A stretch of 58,627 nucleotides of DNA from Lentzea kentuckyensis (GCF_002150765.1 NZ_MUYM01000101.1:1-58627); one strand, 5' to 3'; counted from the first letter of the stretch, positions 8,727 through 17,423 are shown. Notes: generated from the letters alone by a model not told the origin. Numbers and translations: made by a program.

Positions 8727-9466
8727 ACGGCCACGACCTGCTCAAAGGCAAGATCGTCGTCGTGACGGCGGCCGCGGGCACCGGCATCGGCTCGGCCACC
8801 GCGAAACGCTGCCTCGAAGAGGGCGCGACGGTGATCATCAGCGACTGGCACGAGCGCCGCCTGAAGGAAACCCACGAGGCGCTCGGCACCGACCACGCGA
8901 TCCCGTGCGACGTCACCAACGAGCAGCAGGTGCAGGCGCTCATCGACGAGACGGTCGAGCGGCACGGCCGGATCGACGTGATGGTCAACAACGCCGGCCT
9001 CGGCGGGGAGAAGTCGGTGCTGGACATGACCGACGACGAGTGGTCACGGGTCCTCGACGTGACGCTGAACGGCACCTTCCGCTGCACCAGGGCCGCACTA
9101 CGCCAAATGGTCGTCCAACGAAGCGGTGTCGTCGTTAACAACTCCAGTGTGATCGGCTGGCGTGCCCAGAAGGGTCAAGCCCATTACGCGGCAGCGAAAG
9201 CCGGAGTCATGGCGCTCACCAGATGCGCCGCGATGGACGTCGCCGAGCACGGCATCCGGGTGAACGCGGTCGCTCCGAGCTTGGCGGCGCACCCGTTCCT
9301 CGCCAAGGTCACCAGTGAGGAGTTGCTGACCGAGCTGGCGTCCCGAGAGGCTTTCGGGCGCGCCGCCGAGCCCTGGGAGGTCGCGAATGTGATCGTGTTC
9401 CTCGCCAGCGACTACTCGTCGTACCTGACGGGTGAGGTCGTCTCGGTGAGCAGTCAGCACCCTTGA
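8723..9466 (+). CDS. ipdF: IpdF-like short-chain dehydrogenase
   Basis: The 247-residue SDR has a TAAAGTGIGSA nucleotide loop, NNAG, an active Ser (NSSVIGW) and YAAAK. The IpdF family oxidises the 5-hydroxy group of C/D-ring CoA intermediates. The ATG overlaps the fadE30 stop by four bases, mirroring the mycobacterial fadE30/ipdF adjacency. Confidence 0.8.
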   Translation: MNGHDLLKGKIVVVTAAAGTGIGSATAKRCLEEGATVIISDWHERRLKETHEALGTDHAIPCDVTNEQQVQALIDETVERHGRIDVMVNNAGLGGEKSVLDMTDDEWSRVLDVTLNGTFRCTRAALRQMVVQRSGVVVNNSSVIGWRAQKGQAHYAAAKAGVMALTRCAAMDVAEHGIRVNAVAPSLAAHPFLAKVTSEELLTELASREAFGRAAEPWEVANVIVFLASDYSSYLTGEVVSVSSQHP

Positions 9467-9480
9467 GGAAAGCGGGACCG

Positions 9481-10092
9481 ATGAGCGGGAGAAGGGCCGA
9501 GCTGCTGGAGCTCGCCGCGCGGATGTTCGCCGAACGTGGCTACGGACAGACCACGGTCAGGGACATCGCGGACGCGGCGGGCATCCTGTCCGGCAGCCTC
9601 TACCACCACTTCGACTCGAAGGAGTCGATGGTGGACGAGATCCTGCGGACGTTCCTGGACGAGCTGTTCACCCGCTACCAGGAGATCGTCGACGCGGGCC
9701 TGGAGCCCAAGCAGACGTTGAAAGCGCTGGTCGTGGCGTCGTTCGAGGCGATCGACACCCGGCACGCCGCGGTCGCGATCTACCAGAACGAGTCCAAGCA
9801 CCTCATGCCGCTGGAGCGGTTCTCCTACCTGGAGGACCGCAGTGTGGAGTTCCGCAAGCTGTGGACGGTGCTGCTGGAGGACGGCATGGGCGCGGGTGTG
9901 TTCCGCGCCGATCTCGACGTGGATCTCGCTTATCGGTTCATCCGCGACACGGTGTGGGTGGCCGTGCGGTGGTACCGGCCGGACGGCGGGCTGTCAGCGG
10001 AGGCGGTCGCCGATCAGTACCTCGCGATCTTGCTCGATGGCATTGCCACGGGACGGCAGCCGAAAAGGAAACCAGCACGGCCGAAGAAGTAG
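9481..10092 (+). CDS. kstR2: KstR2, TetR-family repressor of ring C/D catabolism
   Basis: The 203-residue TetR regulator has an N-terminal helix-turn-helix (TVRDIADAAGILSGSLYHHFDSKE) and a ligand domain. ATG 9481 is preceded by GAGGAAAG; an in-frame TTG at 9463 is less likely. It sits inside the operon it should control. Two matching palindromes, at 7622 and 14546, lie in this window. The basic tail RKPARPKK ends the protein. Confidence 0.85.
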   Translation: MSGRRAELLELAARMFAERGYGQTTVRDIADAAGILSGSLYHHFDSKESMVDEILRTFLDELFTRYQEIVDAGLEPKQTLKALVVASFEAIDTRHAAVAIYQNESKHLMPLERFSYLEDRSVEFRKLWTVLLEDGMGAGVFRADLDVDLAYRFIRDTVWVAVRWYRPDGGLSAEAVADQYLAILLDGIATGRQPKRKPARPKK

Positions 10093-10105
10093 AGGAGGGC
10101 CCCTC

Positions 10106-11251
10106 GTGGCCGAGGCGTACATCATCGAGGCTGTGCGGACTCCGGTGGGCAGGCGCGGTGGCGAGCTCAGCCGCGTGCATCCCGCCGATCTCGGCGCGCA
10201 CGTGATCACGGCGTTGCTCAACCGCGTGGACGTCGATCCGACGGACGTGGACGACGTGATCTTCGGGTGCGTGGACACGGTCGGACCGCAGGCGGGTGAC
10301 ATCGCGCGCACGTCCTGGCTGGCCGCGGGTTTCCCGGAGCAGGTGCCGGGCGTGACGGTCGACCGGCAGTGCGGGTCGAGCCAGCAGGCGCTGCACTTCG
10401 CGGCACAGGCGGTCATGAGCGGCACGGCCGACGTCGTGGTCGCGGGCGGCGTGCAGAACATGTCGCAGGTGCCGATCGGGTCGGCGATGACGGCCATGCC
10501 AGGAACAGGGAGCCCGTTCGAGGGGTGCGAGGGCTGGCAGCACCGCTACGGCGACGAGGAGGTCAACCAGTTCCGGGCGGCCGACCTGATCGCCGTGCGG
10601 TGGGACCTCTCACGGCGGGAGATGGAGGAGTTCGCGCTGCAGAGCCATCTGCGGGCGATCACCGCGATCAAGGAGGGCCGGTTCGATCGTGAGATCGCGC
10701 CGGTCAACGGGGTCGCGGCCGACGAGTGCCCGCGTCCGGACACCTCGGCGGAGAAGATGGCGGCGCTGCAACCGTTGCGGCCGGGTGGGCGGACGACCGC
10801 CGCGTTGTCGTCGCAGATCTCCGACGGCGCGTCGGCGGTGCTGGTCGTGTCGGAACGGGCGGTGCGCGAGCACAAGCTGACGCCGCGGGCTCGGGTGCAC
10901 CACATGTCCGCGCGCGGTTCGGACCCGATCTACATGCTGACCGCGCCGATCCGGGCCACCCGGTACGCGTTGGACCGCGCTGGAATGTCCATTTCGGACA
11001 TCGACCTGTTCGAGATCAACGAGGCGTTCGCGTCCGTGGCGCTGGCCTGGGCCAAGGAGCTCAAGATCGACCTGGGCAGGGTGAACGTCAACGGGGGAGC
11101 GCTGGCGCTGGGACATCCGATCGGGGCGACCGGGACGAAGCTGTTCACGACGTTGCTGCACGAGCTGGAACGGTCCGGTGGCCGGTACGGGCTGCAGACG
11201 ATGTGCGAGGGCGGCGGTCAGGCGAACGTGACGATCATCGAACGTCTTTGA
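10106..11251 (+). CDS. fadA6: FadA6 thiolase
   Basis: The 381-residue thiolase has nucleophilic Cys89 in DRQCGSSQQ, NEAFASV, GHPIGATG and a C-terminal CEGGGQAN. The family carries out thiolytic cleavage of ring C/D-derived 3-oxoacyl-CoA. The GTG start follows GAGGAGGG closely. Its stop overlaps the end of convergent ipdC by 17 bp. Confidence 0.9.
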   Translation: MAEAYIIEAVRTPVGRRGGELSRVHPADLGAHVITALLNRVDVDPTDVDDVIFGCVDTVGPQAGDIARTSWLAAGFPEQVPGVTVDRQCGSSQQALHFAAQAVMSGTADVVVAGGVQNMSQVPIGSAMTAMPGTGSPFEGCEGWQHRYGDEEVNQFRAADLIAVRWDLSRREMEEFALQSHLRAITAIKEGRFDREIAPVNGVAADECPRPDTSAEKMAALQPLRPGGRTTAALSSQISDGASAVLVVSERAVREHKLTPRARVHHMSARGSDPIYMLTAPIRATRYALDRAGMSISDIDLFEINEAFASVALAWAKELKIDLGRVNVNGGALALGHPIGATGTKLFTTLLHELERSGGRYGLQTMCEGGGQANVTIIERL

Positions 11252-12284
11252 GCCGGTCGATGGCCTTTTCGGCGTCCTCGATGATGGTGTTGATCAACTC
11301 CGCGCACGTGGGCAGGTCGCCGAGCAGGCCGGCGACCTGACCGGACGCGAGCACGCCCGCGTCGGTCCTGCCCTCGACCAGGCCGGCGCGCAGCAGCATC
11401 GGCGTGTTCGCGGCCATGATCACCTGGGACCAGGTGAGGTCCTTGCCGTGCCGCATGGCCAGGCCCTCCTTGATCATCGCGCGCCAGGACAGTCCGGTGT
11501 GCTGCCGGAACCTGGCCGCGTTGGTGACCGCCCTCGTCAGGCTGCTGAGGCTGCCCGACTTCTCCAGGTGATCGACGAGGTCGGTGCGCAACACCCGGTG
11601 CGGCAGGCCGTCGACGCGGGTGGTGACGACCGTGCCGTTGAGATCCCGTTGCAGGTAAGCCTGTTTGACCGCGTCCGGGACCGTGCTCTCCTGGGTGAGC
11701 AGGAACCTCGTCCCCATCGCGATTCCGGCCGCGCCGTACGCGAGCGCGGCGGCGAGACCTCGGCCGTCGAAGAAGCCACCCGCGGCGATCACCGGGATGT
11801 CCACGGCGTCGAGCACGCTCGGCAGCAGCAGGGTCGTCGCCACGCCGCCGGTGTGACCGCCGCCCTCGCCGCCCTGCACGATCACCGCGTGGGCGCCCCA
11901 CTTCGCGACCTTCTCCGCGTGCCGCGCCGCGCCGATCGACGGGATGACGACGACCCCGGCGTCGTTCAGCTTGGCGATCATGTCGGGTTTCGGGGCCAGC
12001 GCGAAGGAAGCGACCTTCACCTGTTCGCGGATCAGCAGGTCGACGCGCTCCGGTGCGTCCTGGGCGTCCGCGCGCAGGTTCACGCCGAACGGTTGTGACG
12101 TGCGGGAACGGGTCTCCTTGATGGCGGCTTCGAGTTCGGCGTAGGTCATGGTGGCCGACGCGAGGATGCCGAGCCCGCCCGCCTCGGCGGTCGCCGACAC
12201 CAGGCGTGGCCCGGCGACCCAGCCCATGCCGGTCTGCACCACCGGATGCCGGACGCCGACCAGGTCGGTCAGCGCGGTCCTCAC
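11235..12284 (-). CDS. ipdC: IpdC, FMN-dependent nitronate-monooxygenase-like oxidoreductase
   Basis: The 349-residue protein has the 2-nitropropane dioxygenase fold: a VQTGMGWVAGPRL start, the flavin-binding GGEGGGHTG (~140) and PVIAAGGFFDGRG (~185). IpdC acts on the hydroxylated HIC-CoA intermediates before EchA20. The GTG start overlaps the ipdB stop by four bases. It is the last gene of echA20-ipdA-ipdB-ipdC. Confidence 0.9.
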   Translation of the reverse strand: MRTALTDLVGVRHPVVQTGMGWVAGPRLVSATAEAGGLGILASATMTYAELEAAIKETRSRTSQPFGVNLRADAQDAPERVDLLIREQVKVASFALAPKPDMIAKLNDAGVVVIPSIGAARHAEKVAKWGAHAVIVQGGEGGGHTGGVATTLLLPSVLDAVDIPVIAAGGFFDGRGLAAALAYGAAGIAMGTRFLLTQESTVPDAVKQAYLQRDLNGTVVTTRVDGLPHRVLRTDLVDHLEKSGSLSSLTRAVTNAARFRQHTGLSWRAMIKEGLAMRHGKDLTWSQVIMAANTPMLLRAGLVEGRTDAGVLASGQVAGLLGDLPTCAELINTIIEDAEKAIDRLKDVR

Positions 12285-12994
12285 GACGGGACTTCCTTGT
12301 CCCGCTTGCTGTCCGGGTCGAGTTTCGTGCGGAGCAGCTCGAGTTCCTCGTCGGTCGGCAGCCGGGTTTCGGTGACGTCGTCGGCGACCAGCGGGAACGA
12401 CGTCTGCTTCTGCACCTCGTCGACCGAGACACCCGGATGCACCGAGAGGATCCGCATCGAGTGGTCCGGCGTGTCGAAGCCGAGCACGGCGAGGTTCGTG
12501 ACGACGCGGTGGATGTCGTGGAACGGCCCGACGGCGTGGTCGTAGCCGACGCCGGAGATCACGTCGACGGCCTCGACCAGCACGCGCGGGCTGTGCCGCG
12601 GCACCCAGTAGCTGGTGCGGTGGTTGATGGTGTTGCCGGGCGCGCCGCGGAACCCGAGCAGCTGCCGGGTGGGCCGGGCGTGGTCGCCGATCGCGGAGAT
12701 GTTCTGGTTGCCGAACCTGTCGACCTGGTTCGCGCCCATCACGACGTGCCGCCGGCCGTGCGCGACGACGTCGAACACCTTGCGGTACGGCAGCCAGCCC
12801 TCCACAGTGGACTCCGGCGTGAGCAGGAAGGCCTCGCCGTCGCTCAGCAGCAGGTCGGGTTCGGTGGTGAGGCGGGCGAGTTTCGCGCCGAGGGACGGGA
12901 TGAGCCCCATCGGGCTGGCGAGCGTCTCACCGGCTCCGAGGAACAGGTCGGCGCAGGCGGTGACGCAGACCTCGGCTCTCGTGATGTCGCTCAT
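12281..12994 (-). CDS. ipdB: IpdB, beta subunit of the COCHEA-CoA (ring C) hydrolase
   Basis: The 237-residue protein has a CoA-transferase-like fold, with GMxxSP-type ETLASPMGLIPSLGAKLA near residue 25-45, HVVMGANQVDRFGNQN and HPGVSVDEVQKQT. With IpdA it forms the retro-Claisen-type hydrolase that opens steroid ring C. The ATG overlaps the ipdA stop by four bases. Confidence 0.9.
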   Translation of the reverse strand: MSDITRAEVCVTACADLFLGAGETLASPMGLIPSLGAKLARLTTEPDLLLSDGEAFLLTPESTVEGWLPYRKVFDVVAHGRRHVVMGANQVDRFGNQNISAIGDHARPTRQLLGFRGAPGNTINHRTSYWVPRHSPRVLVEAVDVISGVGYDHAVGPFHDIHRVVTNLAVLGFDTPDHSMRILSVHPGVSVDEVQKQTSFPLVADDVTETRLPTDEELELLRTKLDPDSKRDKEVPS

Positions 12995-13788
12995 CCCAGG
13001 AACCTCTCGTAGAAGTCCGGCCATTTCTCCAGGTCACCGGCCGCCTCGGCGTACTCGCGCTGGAGCTTCTCGTCGCGCGGGTAGTCCGGGACACAGCTCG
13101 TGAACCCCGCGCCACCCGGTGCTTCCACGACGCCGTCGACCATCATCCGGTTGAGCAGCAAGGTCTGCGGAGGTCCGTCGAACGACTCGACGATCTTTTC
13201 GCACGAGACGTAACGCCGGTCCGCGGCCAGGCAGAACAGGTCGTCGAAGTACGGGTCGGGCCCGAGGTACTGGGCGTTGCCGTGCTTGTCCGCGCGGTTG
13301 AGGTGCACCAACGCCACATCGAGTTTCAGCGCGGGCATGGCGACCAGCTCCTCGCCGTCGTCATAGGGCGAACGCACGGTCCTGAGCTGCGGCGCGTACT
13401 TGAGGACGTCCGAGCCGAGACCTGCCCTGATCGGCAGGAACGGCAACCGGTGGCCGGCGGCCCGGAGCCCGGTCTGGAACATGCCCTCGTCGAGTTCGAG
13501 GACCTCGATCGCACCGGTCTCCCTGGCCCGCTTGAACCACGGGTCGTACGGGATGGTGTCGAGCGAGACGAACCCGTAGACCAGCTTGCGCACCTTGCCC
13601 GCCGCACACAGCAGGCCGGCGTCCGGCCCGCCGTAGGTGACGATCGTCAGGTCTCTCAGCTCTGACCGGAGGATCGCCTTGACCAGCGCCATCGGTTTGC
13701 GCCGGGAGCCCCAGCCGCCGATGCCGACGGTCATGCCGTCCTTGATCCCGCCGACGACCTCGTCAGCTGTCGTTCGCTTGTCGCGCAT
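12991..13788 (-). CDS. ipdA: IpdA, alpha subunit of the COCHEA-CoA (ring C) hydrolase
   Basis: The 265-residue protein has TVGIGGWGSRRKPMALV, VTYGGPDAGLL, YGFVSLDTI and VEAPGGAGFTSC, all typical of IpdA. It is shorter than the ~290-residue mycobacterial form, ending soon after the EYAEAAGD segment. The ATG at 13788 lies 26 bases inside the end of echA20. A longer frame up to 13830 would add residues not seen in the family. Confidence 0.9.
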   Translation of the reverse strand: MRDKRTTADEVVGGIKDGMTVGIGGWGSRRKPMALVKAILRSELRDLTIVTYGGPDAGLLCAAGKVRKLVYGFVSLDTIPYDPWFKRARETGAIEVLELDEGMFQTGLRAAGHRLPFLPIRAGLGSDVLKYAPQLRTVRSPYDDGEELVAMPALKLDVALVHLNRADKHGNAQYLGPDPYFDDLFCLAADRRYVSCEKIVESFDGPPQTLLLNRMMVDGVVEAPGGAGFTSCVPDYPRDEKLQREYAEAAGDLEKWPDFYERFLG

Positions 13789-14530
13789 GGTTTCCGTCCA
13801 GGAAGGCCTGCCGGGCGTGGTCCGACACACCGGTGAGGTTCAGCTCGAAGGTGAAGCCCTGCTCGAAGCGGTAACTGGTGTGCACTCGTTGCGGGTCGAT
13901 GCCGTTGATGGCTTCTTTGGCCGCGCGGATCACCGTGGTGTCCTTCTTCGCGATCTCCATGGCGATCTCGCGGGCGGCGTCGTCGAGCAGCGCGCGCGGC
14001 ACCACCTCGACCACGCTGCCGTGGTGGTGCAGGGTTTGCGCGCTGACGTGCCGGGCCGTGTAGTAGAGCGTCCGCATCAGGTGCTGCGGCACGAGCCGGG
14101 CCAGATGCGTCGCCGCGCCCAGCGCTCCTCGATCGACCTCGGGCAGGCCGAACGTCGCGTCGTCGGACGCGACGATGATGTCCGCGTTGCCGACCAGCCC
14201 GACGCCGCCGCCGAGGCAGAAGCCGTTCACCGCGGCGATCACCGGCACCTCGCAGTCGTACACGGCCGCGAAAGCCTTGGCGCACCCGCGGTTCGCGGCG
14301 ATGAGCGCCTCGTGACCCGGCGTGCGCTGCATCTCCTTGATGTCGACGCCCGCGCAGAACCCGCGGTTCTCGGCCCGCAGGATCACGACCCGCGCGTCCC
14401 GGTCCTCGCCCGCGCGGGTGATCGTCTCGGCCAGCTCGAACCAGCCGCGCGAGGGGACGGCGTTGACCGGGGGATAGTCGATGGTGACTTCGATGATGCC
14501 GTTTTCGGTGTGGCTGCTGGAGATTCCCAT
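13763..14530 (-). CDS. echA20: EchA20, ring D hydrolase of the crotonase family
   Basis: The 255-residue crotonase has near family-identical stretches: VTIDYPPVNAVPSRGWFEL, FCAGVDIKEMQRTPG, VNGFCLGGGVGL, FGLPEVDRGALGAATHL and YRFEQGFTFELNL. EchA20 hydrolyses ring D of the HIEC-CoA intermediate to give COCHEA-CoA, the substrate of IpdAB, which is encoded next. It starts 15 bases from a KstR2-like palindrome shared with the divergent SDR gene. Confidence 0.93.
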   Translation of the reverse strand: MGISSSHTENGIIEVTIDYPPVNAVPSRGWFELAETITRAGEDRDARVVILRAENRGFCAGVDIKEMQRTPGHEALIAANRGCAKAFAAVYDCEVPVIAAVNGFCLGGGVGLVGNADIIVASDDATFGLPEVDRGALGAATHLARLVPQHLMRTLYYTARHVSAQTLHHHGSVVEVVPRALLDDAAREIAMEIAKKDTTVIRAAKEAINGIDPQRVHTSYRFEQGFTFELNLTGVSDHARQAFLDGNHARQANDS

Positions 14531-14545
14531 CGCGCCGCCTTCCGA

Positions 14546-14563
14546 ACCAAGCGATTGCTTGGT
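14546..14563. promoter_or_regulatory. KstR2-like operator between echA20 and the SDR pair
   Basis: ACCAAGCGATTGCTTGGT is an 18-bp near-perfect palindrome. Its core AGCGATTGCTTGGT departs from AnCAAGnnCTTGnT at two bases of the left half. It lies 15 bases from the echA20 ATG and about 30 bases from the GTG at 14594, so it should control both transcripts. Confidence 0.8.
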
Positions 14564-14593
14564 AATTTAGCAGTGCCGGAGCGACCGGGGTAG

Positions 14594-15355
14594 GTGCATG
14601 TGGAACTGGACCTCGACGGAGCAGTCGTCCTCGTGACGGGCGGGGTGCGGGGCGTCGGTCTCGGGATCACCCGCGCGTTCCTCGGCGCCGGGGCTGTCGT
14701 CGTGACCTGTGCTCGGCGGCCCGGCGAGGTCGCGGGTGCGTCGTTCGTGCCGTGCGATGTCCGGGATGCGGACCAGGTTTCCCAGCTGGTGAGCGGGATC
14801 GTGGCTGAACACGGCCGGTTGGACGTGGTGGTGAACAACGCCGGCGGTGCGCCGTTCGCGTTGGCGGACAAGGCCTCACCGCGCTTCCACCAGAAGATCG
14901 TGGAGCTGAACCTGCTGGCGCCGCTGCTGGTGTCACAGGCGGCGAACGCGGTGATGCAGAGCCAGCCGGCGGGCGGGTCGATCGTGAACGTGAGCAGTGT
15001 GTCCGGCCGCCGTCCGTCGCCTGGAACCGCCGCCTACGGCGCCGCGAAGGCCGGACTGGACAACCTGACCGCGTCCTTGGCCGTCGAATGGGCTCCGAAA
15101 GTGCGGGTCAACGCGTTGGCAGTGGGCATGGTGCGTACGGAGCAGTCGCACCTGCACTACGGCTCAGAGGCGGGCATCGAGGCCGTGGCGCGGACCGTGC
15201 CGTTGGGGCGTCTCGCGTCACCGGACGAGGTCGGCGCATGCGCGGTGTTCCTGGCTTCACCGTTGGCGTCCTACGTGAGTGGCGCGACTTTGGTCGTTCA
15301 TGGCGGGGGAGAAGCGCCCGCGTTCCTGACCGCAGCCGATGGAGGTTCTTCATGA
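14594..15355 (+). CDS. SDR oxidoreductase, KstR2 regulon (Rv3549c-like)
   Basis: The 253-residue SDR has TGGVRGVGLGI, NNAGG, NVSSVSG and YGAAK. Start GTG 14594 is chosen; a second in-frame GTG at 14600 is possible. It is co-transcribed with a second SDR (ATGA overlap), as in the mycobacterial Rv3549c/Rv3548c pair. It is likely to oxidise or reduce a hydroxy/oxo acyl-CoA from rings C/D; the substrate is not known. Confidence 0.8.
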   Translation: MHVELDLDGAVVLVTGGVRGVGLGITRAFLGAGAVVVTCARRPGEVAGASFVPCDVRDADQVSQLVSGIVAEHGRLDVVVNNAGGAPFALADKASPRFHQKIVELNLLAPLLVSQAANAVMQSQPAGGSIVNVSSVSGRRPSPGTAAYGAAKAGLDNLTASLAVEWAPKVRVNALAVGMVRTEQSHLHYGSEAGIEAVARTVPLGRLASPDEVGACAVFLASPLASYVSGATLVVHGGGEAPAFLTAADGGSS

Positions 15356-16203
15356 ACCGGGTCGTGATCGTGACAGGGGCCGGGCGGGGCATCGGTCGTG
15401 CCCACGCGCTGGCGTTCGGTGCCACCGGGGCACGGGTCGTGGTGAACGACCTGTCCGCGGAAGTCGCCGGCGAGGTGGCCGAGCGGATCGGACCGCGAGC
15501 CGTCGTCAACACCGACGACGTCGGTACCTGGGCAGGCGCGCAACGGGTCGTCGAGACCGCGGTGTCCGAGTTCGGCGGACTGGACGTGCTCGTGAACAAC
15601 GCCGGCATCGTGCGCGACCGCATGATCGTCGGCTGCAGCGAGGACGAGTGGGACGAGGTCGTCCGCGTTCACCTGAAGGGCCACTTCGCGACGCTGCACC
15701 ACGCCGCCGCGCACTGGCGTGCCGTGCACAAGGCCGGCGGTGCGGTGAGCGGCCGGGTGATCAACACGTCGTCCGGCGCGGGACTCTTCGGCAGCGTCGG
15801 ACAGGCGAACTACTCGGCGGCCAAGGCGGGCATCGCGTCGATGACACTGGTCGCCGCCGCCGAACTGGCCCGCTACGGGATCACGGTCAACGCCATCGCC
15901 CCGGCGGCCCGCACGAGAATGACCGAGGCGACGTTCGCGGACATGATGGCGGCGCCGGAGGAAGGGTTCGACGCGATGGCCCCCGAGAACATCTCACCGC
16001 TGGTCGTGTGGCTCGGCAGCGAGGAGGCCGGCGACGTGACCGGGCGGATGTTCGAGGTCGACGGCGGACGCGTTTGCGTCGTGCACGGCTGGCAGCGCGG
16101 GCCGGAGATCGACAAGGGCGCGCGGTGGTCACCGGACGAGCTGGGCGACGTCGTGCGCAAGCTGGTCGCCGGCGATCACCCGACGCCGGTGTACGGCGCC
16201 TGA
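15352..16203 (+). CDS. SDR oxidoreductase, KstR2 regulon (Rv3548c-like)
   Basis: The 283-residue SDR has TGAGRGIGRA, NNAGIVRDRMI, NTSSGAG and YSAAK, with a C-terminal extension after FEVDGG seen in the hydroxyacyl-CoA/17β-HSD4-like subgroup. The ribosome site GGAGG precedes an ATG that overlaps the previous stop by four bases. Its TGA at 16201-16203 is followed directly by a 278-bp repeat element. Confidence 0.8.
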   Translation: MNRVVIVTGAGRGIGRAHALAFGATGARVVVNDLSAEVAGEVAERIGPRAVVNTDDVGTWAGAQRVVETAVSEFGGLDVLVNNAGIVRDRMIVGCSEDEWDEVVRVHLKGHFATLHHAAAHWRAVHKAGGAVSGRVINTSSGAGLFGSVGQANYSAAKAGIASMTLVAAAELARYGITVNAIAPAARTRMTEATFADMMAAPEEGFDAMAPENISPLVVWLGSEEAGDVTGRMFEVDGGRVCVVHGWQRGPEIDKGARWSPDELGDVVRKLVAGDHPTPVYGA

Positions 16204-16481
16204 GCAGGCTGCCGGAAGTTGTGTCCGTTACTCGCCCGCCGGACGTGCGTCCGGCCCCGATGGCGTCTGCAAGTACCACCAACTCAACATCAACAGGCAC
16301 TTTGCTACTACCAACAAGCCTGTCCTGGACTGAGAGCACGGTGACGGGGTCGCAGGCTGGCGATGAACGGCGCATTCGTTCACCTCAGGTGGACAAATGC
16401 GCCGTTCATCCACAGTCCTTGCAGACGCCACTCGGCACCAGCTGGCACGGATGTTCCGGACAGCAGTTCTGGCCAGGCGCT
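16204..16481. repeat. Stop-abutting repeat element, copy A, carrying a nested hairpin
   Basis: The left terminus GCAGGCTGCCGGAAG starts right after the SDR stop TGA. The right terminus, read outward, is GCGCCTGGCCAGAA next to TAA (16482-16484 reversed). It shares a conserved ~45-base internal block (about 16258-16305) with copies B and C. The hairpin at 16362 lies within its right half, and the segment corresponding to the right half of copies B and C is replaced or degraded. No protein is evident. Together with the stretch to 16551 it fills a 348-base gene-free gap. Confidence 0.8.
16362..16410. repeat. Long hairpin, family member 3, inside repeat copy A
   Basis: The arms 16362-16385 and 16387-16410 form a 24-bp stem with one mismatch and one G-T pair around ACCTCAGGT. 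The arms begin GATGAACGGCGC, as in member 1. It lies in the convergent gap between an SDR gene and a secreted-protein gene. Confidence 0.8.
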
Positions 16482-16500
16482 TAGAGGCCCATCAAACCGC

Positions 16501-16539
16501 GAACCGGCGCCGGGGTGGATCACCCTCTGGCGCCGGTTC
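16501..16539. terminator. Hairpin terminator of the secreted-protein gene
   Basis: GAACCGGCGCC (16501-16511) pairs perfectly with GGCGCCGGTTC (16529-16539) over an 17-base loop, just downstream of the minus-strand stop at 16552. There is no strong U-tract, as is usual in high-GC actinomycetes. Confidence 0.65.
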
Positions 16540-16551
16540 ATTCACACGGGC

Positions 16552-16932
16552 TCAGCAGACCAGTGTCACGATGGGGCTGTACCGGTAGGACCAGCCGCCG
16601 CCGTTGTTCCGCGCGCTGATCATGGTGCGGTACTGGTAGTTCGACTTGTTGTCGCACATCTTCGTCAGCAGCACGGTCTTGTTGCCCGTCCAGCCCACGT
16701 CGTCGAGCCCGCTCCAGCCCCACACCGGGTGCTTGTGCTGCAGCACCCCTTTGAACGAACCGCCTTTACAGCCGGTCGAGTACGCCGTGCCCCGCAGTTC
16801 GTCCTGGTACTTGTACGGCCGGGTGGCACCCCAGTCGCACGCTGCCGCACTCACGTCCGCTGACGCGACCGCTGTTCCCGACAGCAGCAACGCCACCGCG
16901 CCGCCGATTCCCGCCAGAATCCTCGTCACCAT
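16552..16932 (-). CDS. Small secreted protein with four Cys in the mature part
   Basis: The 126-residue protein has the signal peptide MVTRILAGIGGAVALLLSGTAVASA (cut after ASA, ~25). The mature ~100 residues are aromatic- and Gly-rich with Cys in AACDWG, TGCKGG, KMCDNK and the final residue. The extended frame upstream runs through the neighbouring secreted protein's gene in another frame and is not used. Six bases separate it from the previous gene, so the two are one operon. It is not a family I can name; lactococcin-972-like bacteriocins have comparable size, but the motif match is not convincing. Confidence 0.65.
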   Translation of the reverse strand: MVTRILAGIGGAVALLLSGTAVASADVSAAACDWGATRPYKYQDELRGTAYSTGCKGGSFKGVLQHKHPVWGWSGLDDVGWTGNKTVLLTKMCDNKSNYQYRTMISARNNGGGWSYRYSPIVTLVC

Positions 16933-16937
16933 CCTGC

Positions 16938-17423
16938 TCACCCCCAGCTCGAGCAGGTCCAGCCGACCGGCGCGACCTGGCGGTACGTGCACACCTGCAG
17001 ATGCACGTCCTTCACGTGGGCGCCGCGGGACCACGACACCGGGTAGACCGACTTGCCGTTCTGCGCGGTGCCGAGCTTCGAGTACCGGTACTCGGGCTCC
17101 CACCGGACGCCGCCCTGGCAGTTGTCGTAGCCCTGGTGCCAGCGGATCTCGCCGACGCTGTACGACTTCGTGGAGGCCGCGTCGCTGATGCGGCCCGACC
17201 ACAGCTCGGCCTCCACCGTGCCGGTCCAGTTCACCGTGCCGGAGAACCGGCCGCCGGCGCCGTTGGAGACGTTGGCTTCACGCGTGCCGAGCGCGCCGAC
17301 CTCACTCGCCGTGACGCACGGCGCGGCGGCCGCAGCGGCGGGTGCGGCGGCTGCCAGTGCCCCCGCGACCGCGAATCCCAGCGCCAGTGCCACTGCGGCA
17401 ATCCGTGTTCTCGCTGTTCGCAA
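16938..17423 (-). CDS. Secreted protein with an Ala-rich signal peptide, unknown function
   Basis: The 161-residue protein starts at TTG 17423 behind AGGGGGAA. A classical signal peptide runs to about residue 34 (LAAAAPAAAAAA). The mature part is Trp/Tyr-rich with four Cys (PCVTAS, DNCQGG, QVCTYR, WTCSSW), suggesting two disulfides. It is divergent from the AfsR-like gene at 17583, with a shared 159-base promoter region. Confidence 0.65.
   Translation of the reverse strand: MRTARTRIAAVALALGFAVAGALAAAAPAAAAAAPCVTASEVGALGTREANVSNGAGGRFSGTVNWTGTVEAELWSGRISDAASTKSYSVGEIRWHQGYDNCQGGVRWEPEYRYSKLGTAQNGKSVYPVSWSRGAHVKDVHLQVCTYRQVAPVGWTCSSWG

Noticed and set aside
16552..16932. Lactococcin-972-type bacteriocin call
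   Set aside because: Size and signal peptide fit, but the typical spaced Trp/Tyr/His pattern and the partner ABC/membrane genes are not seen.
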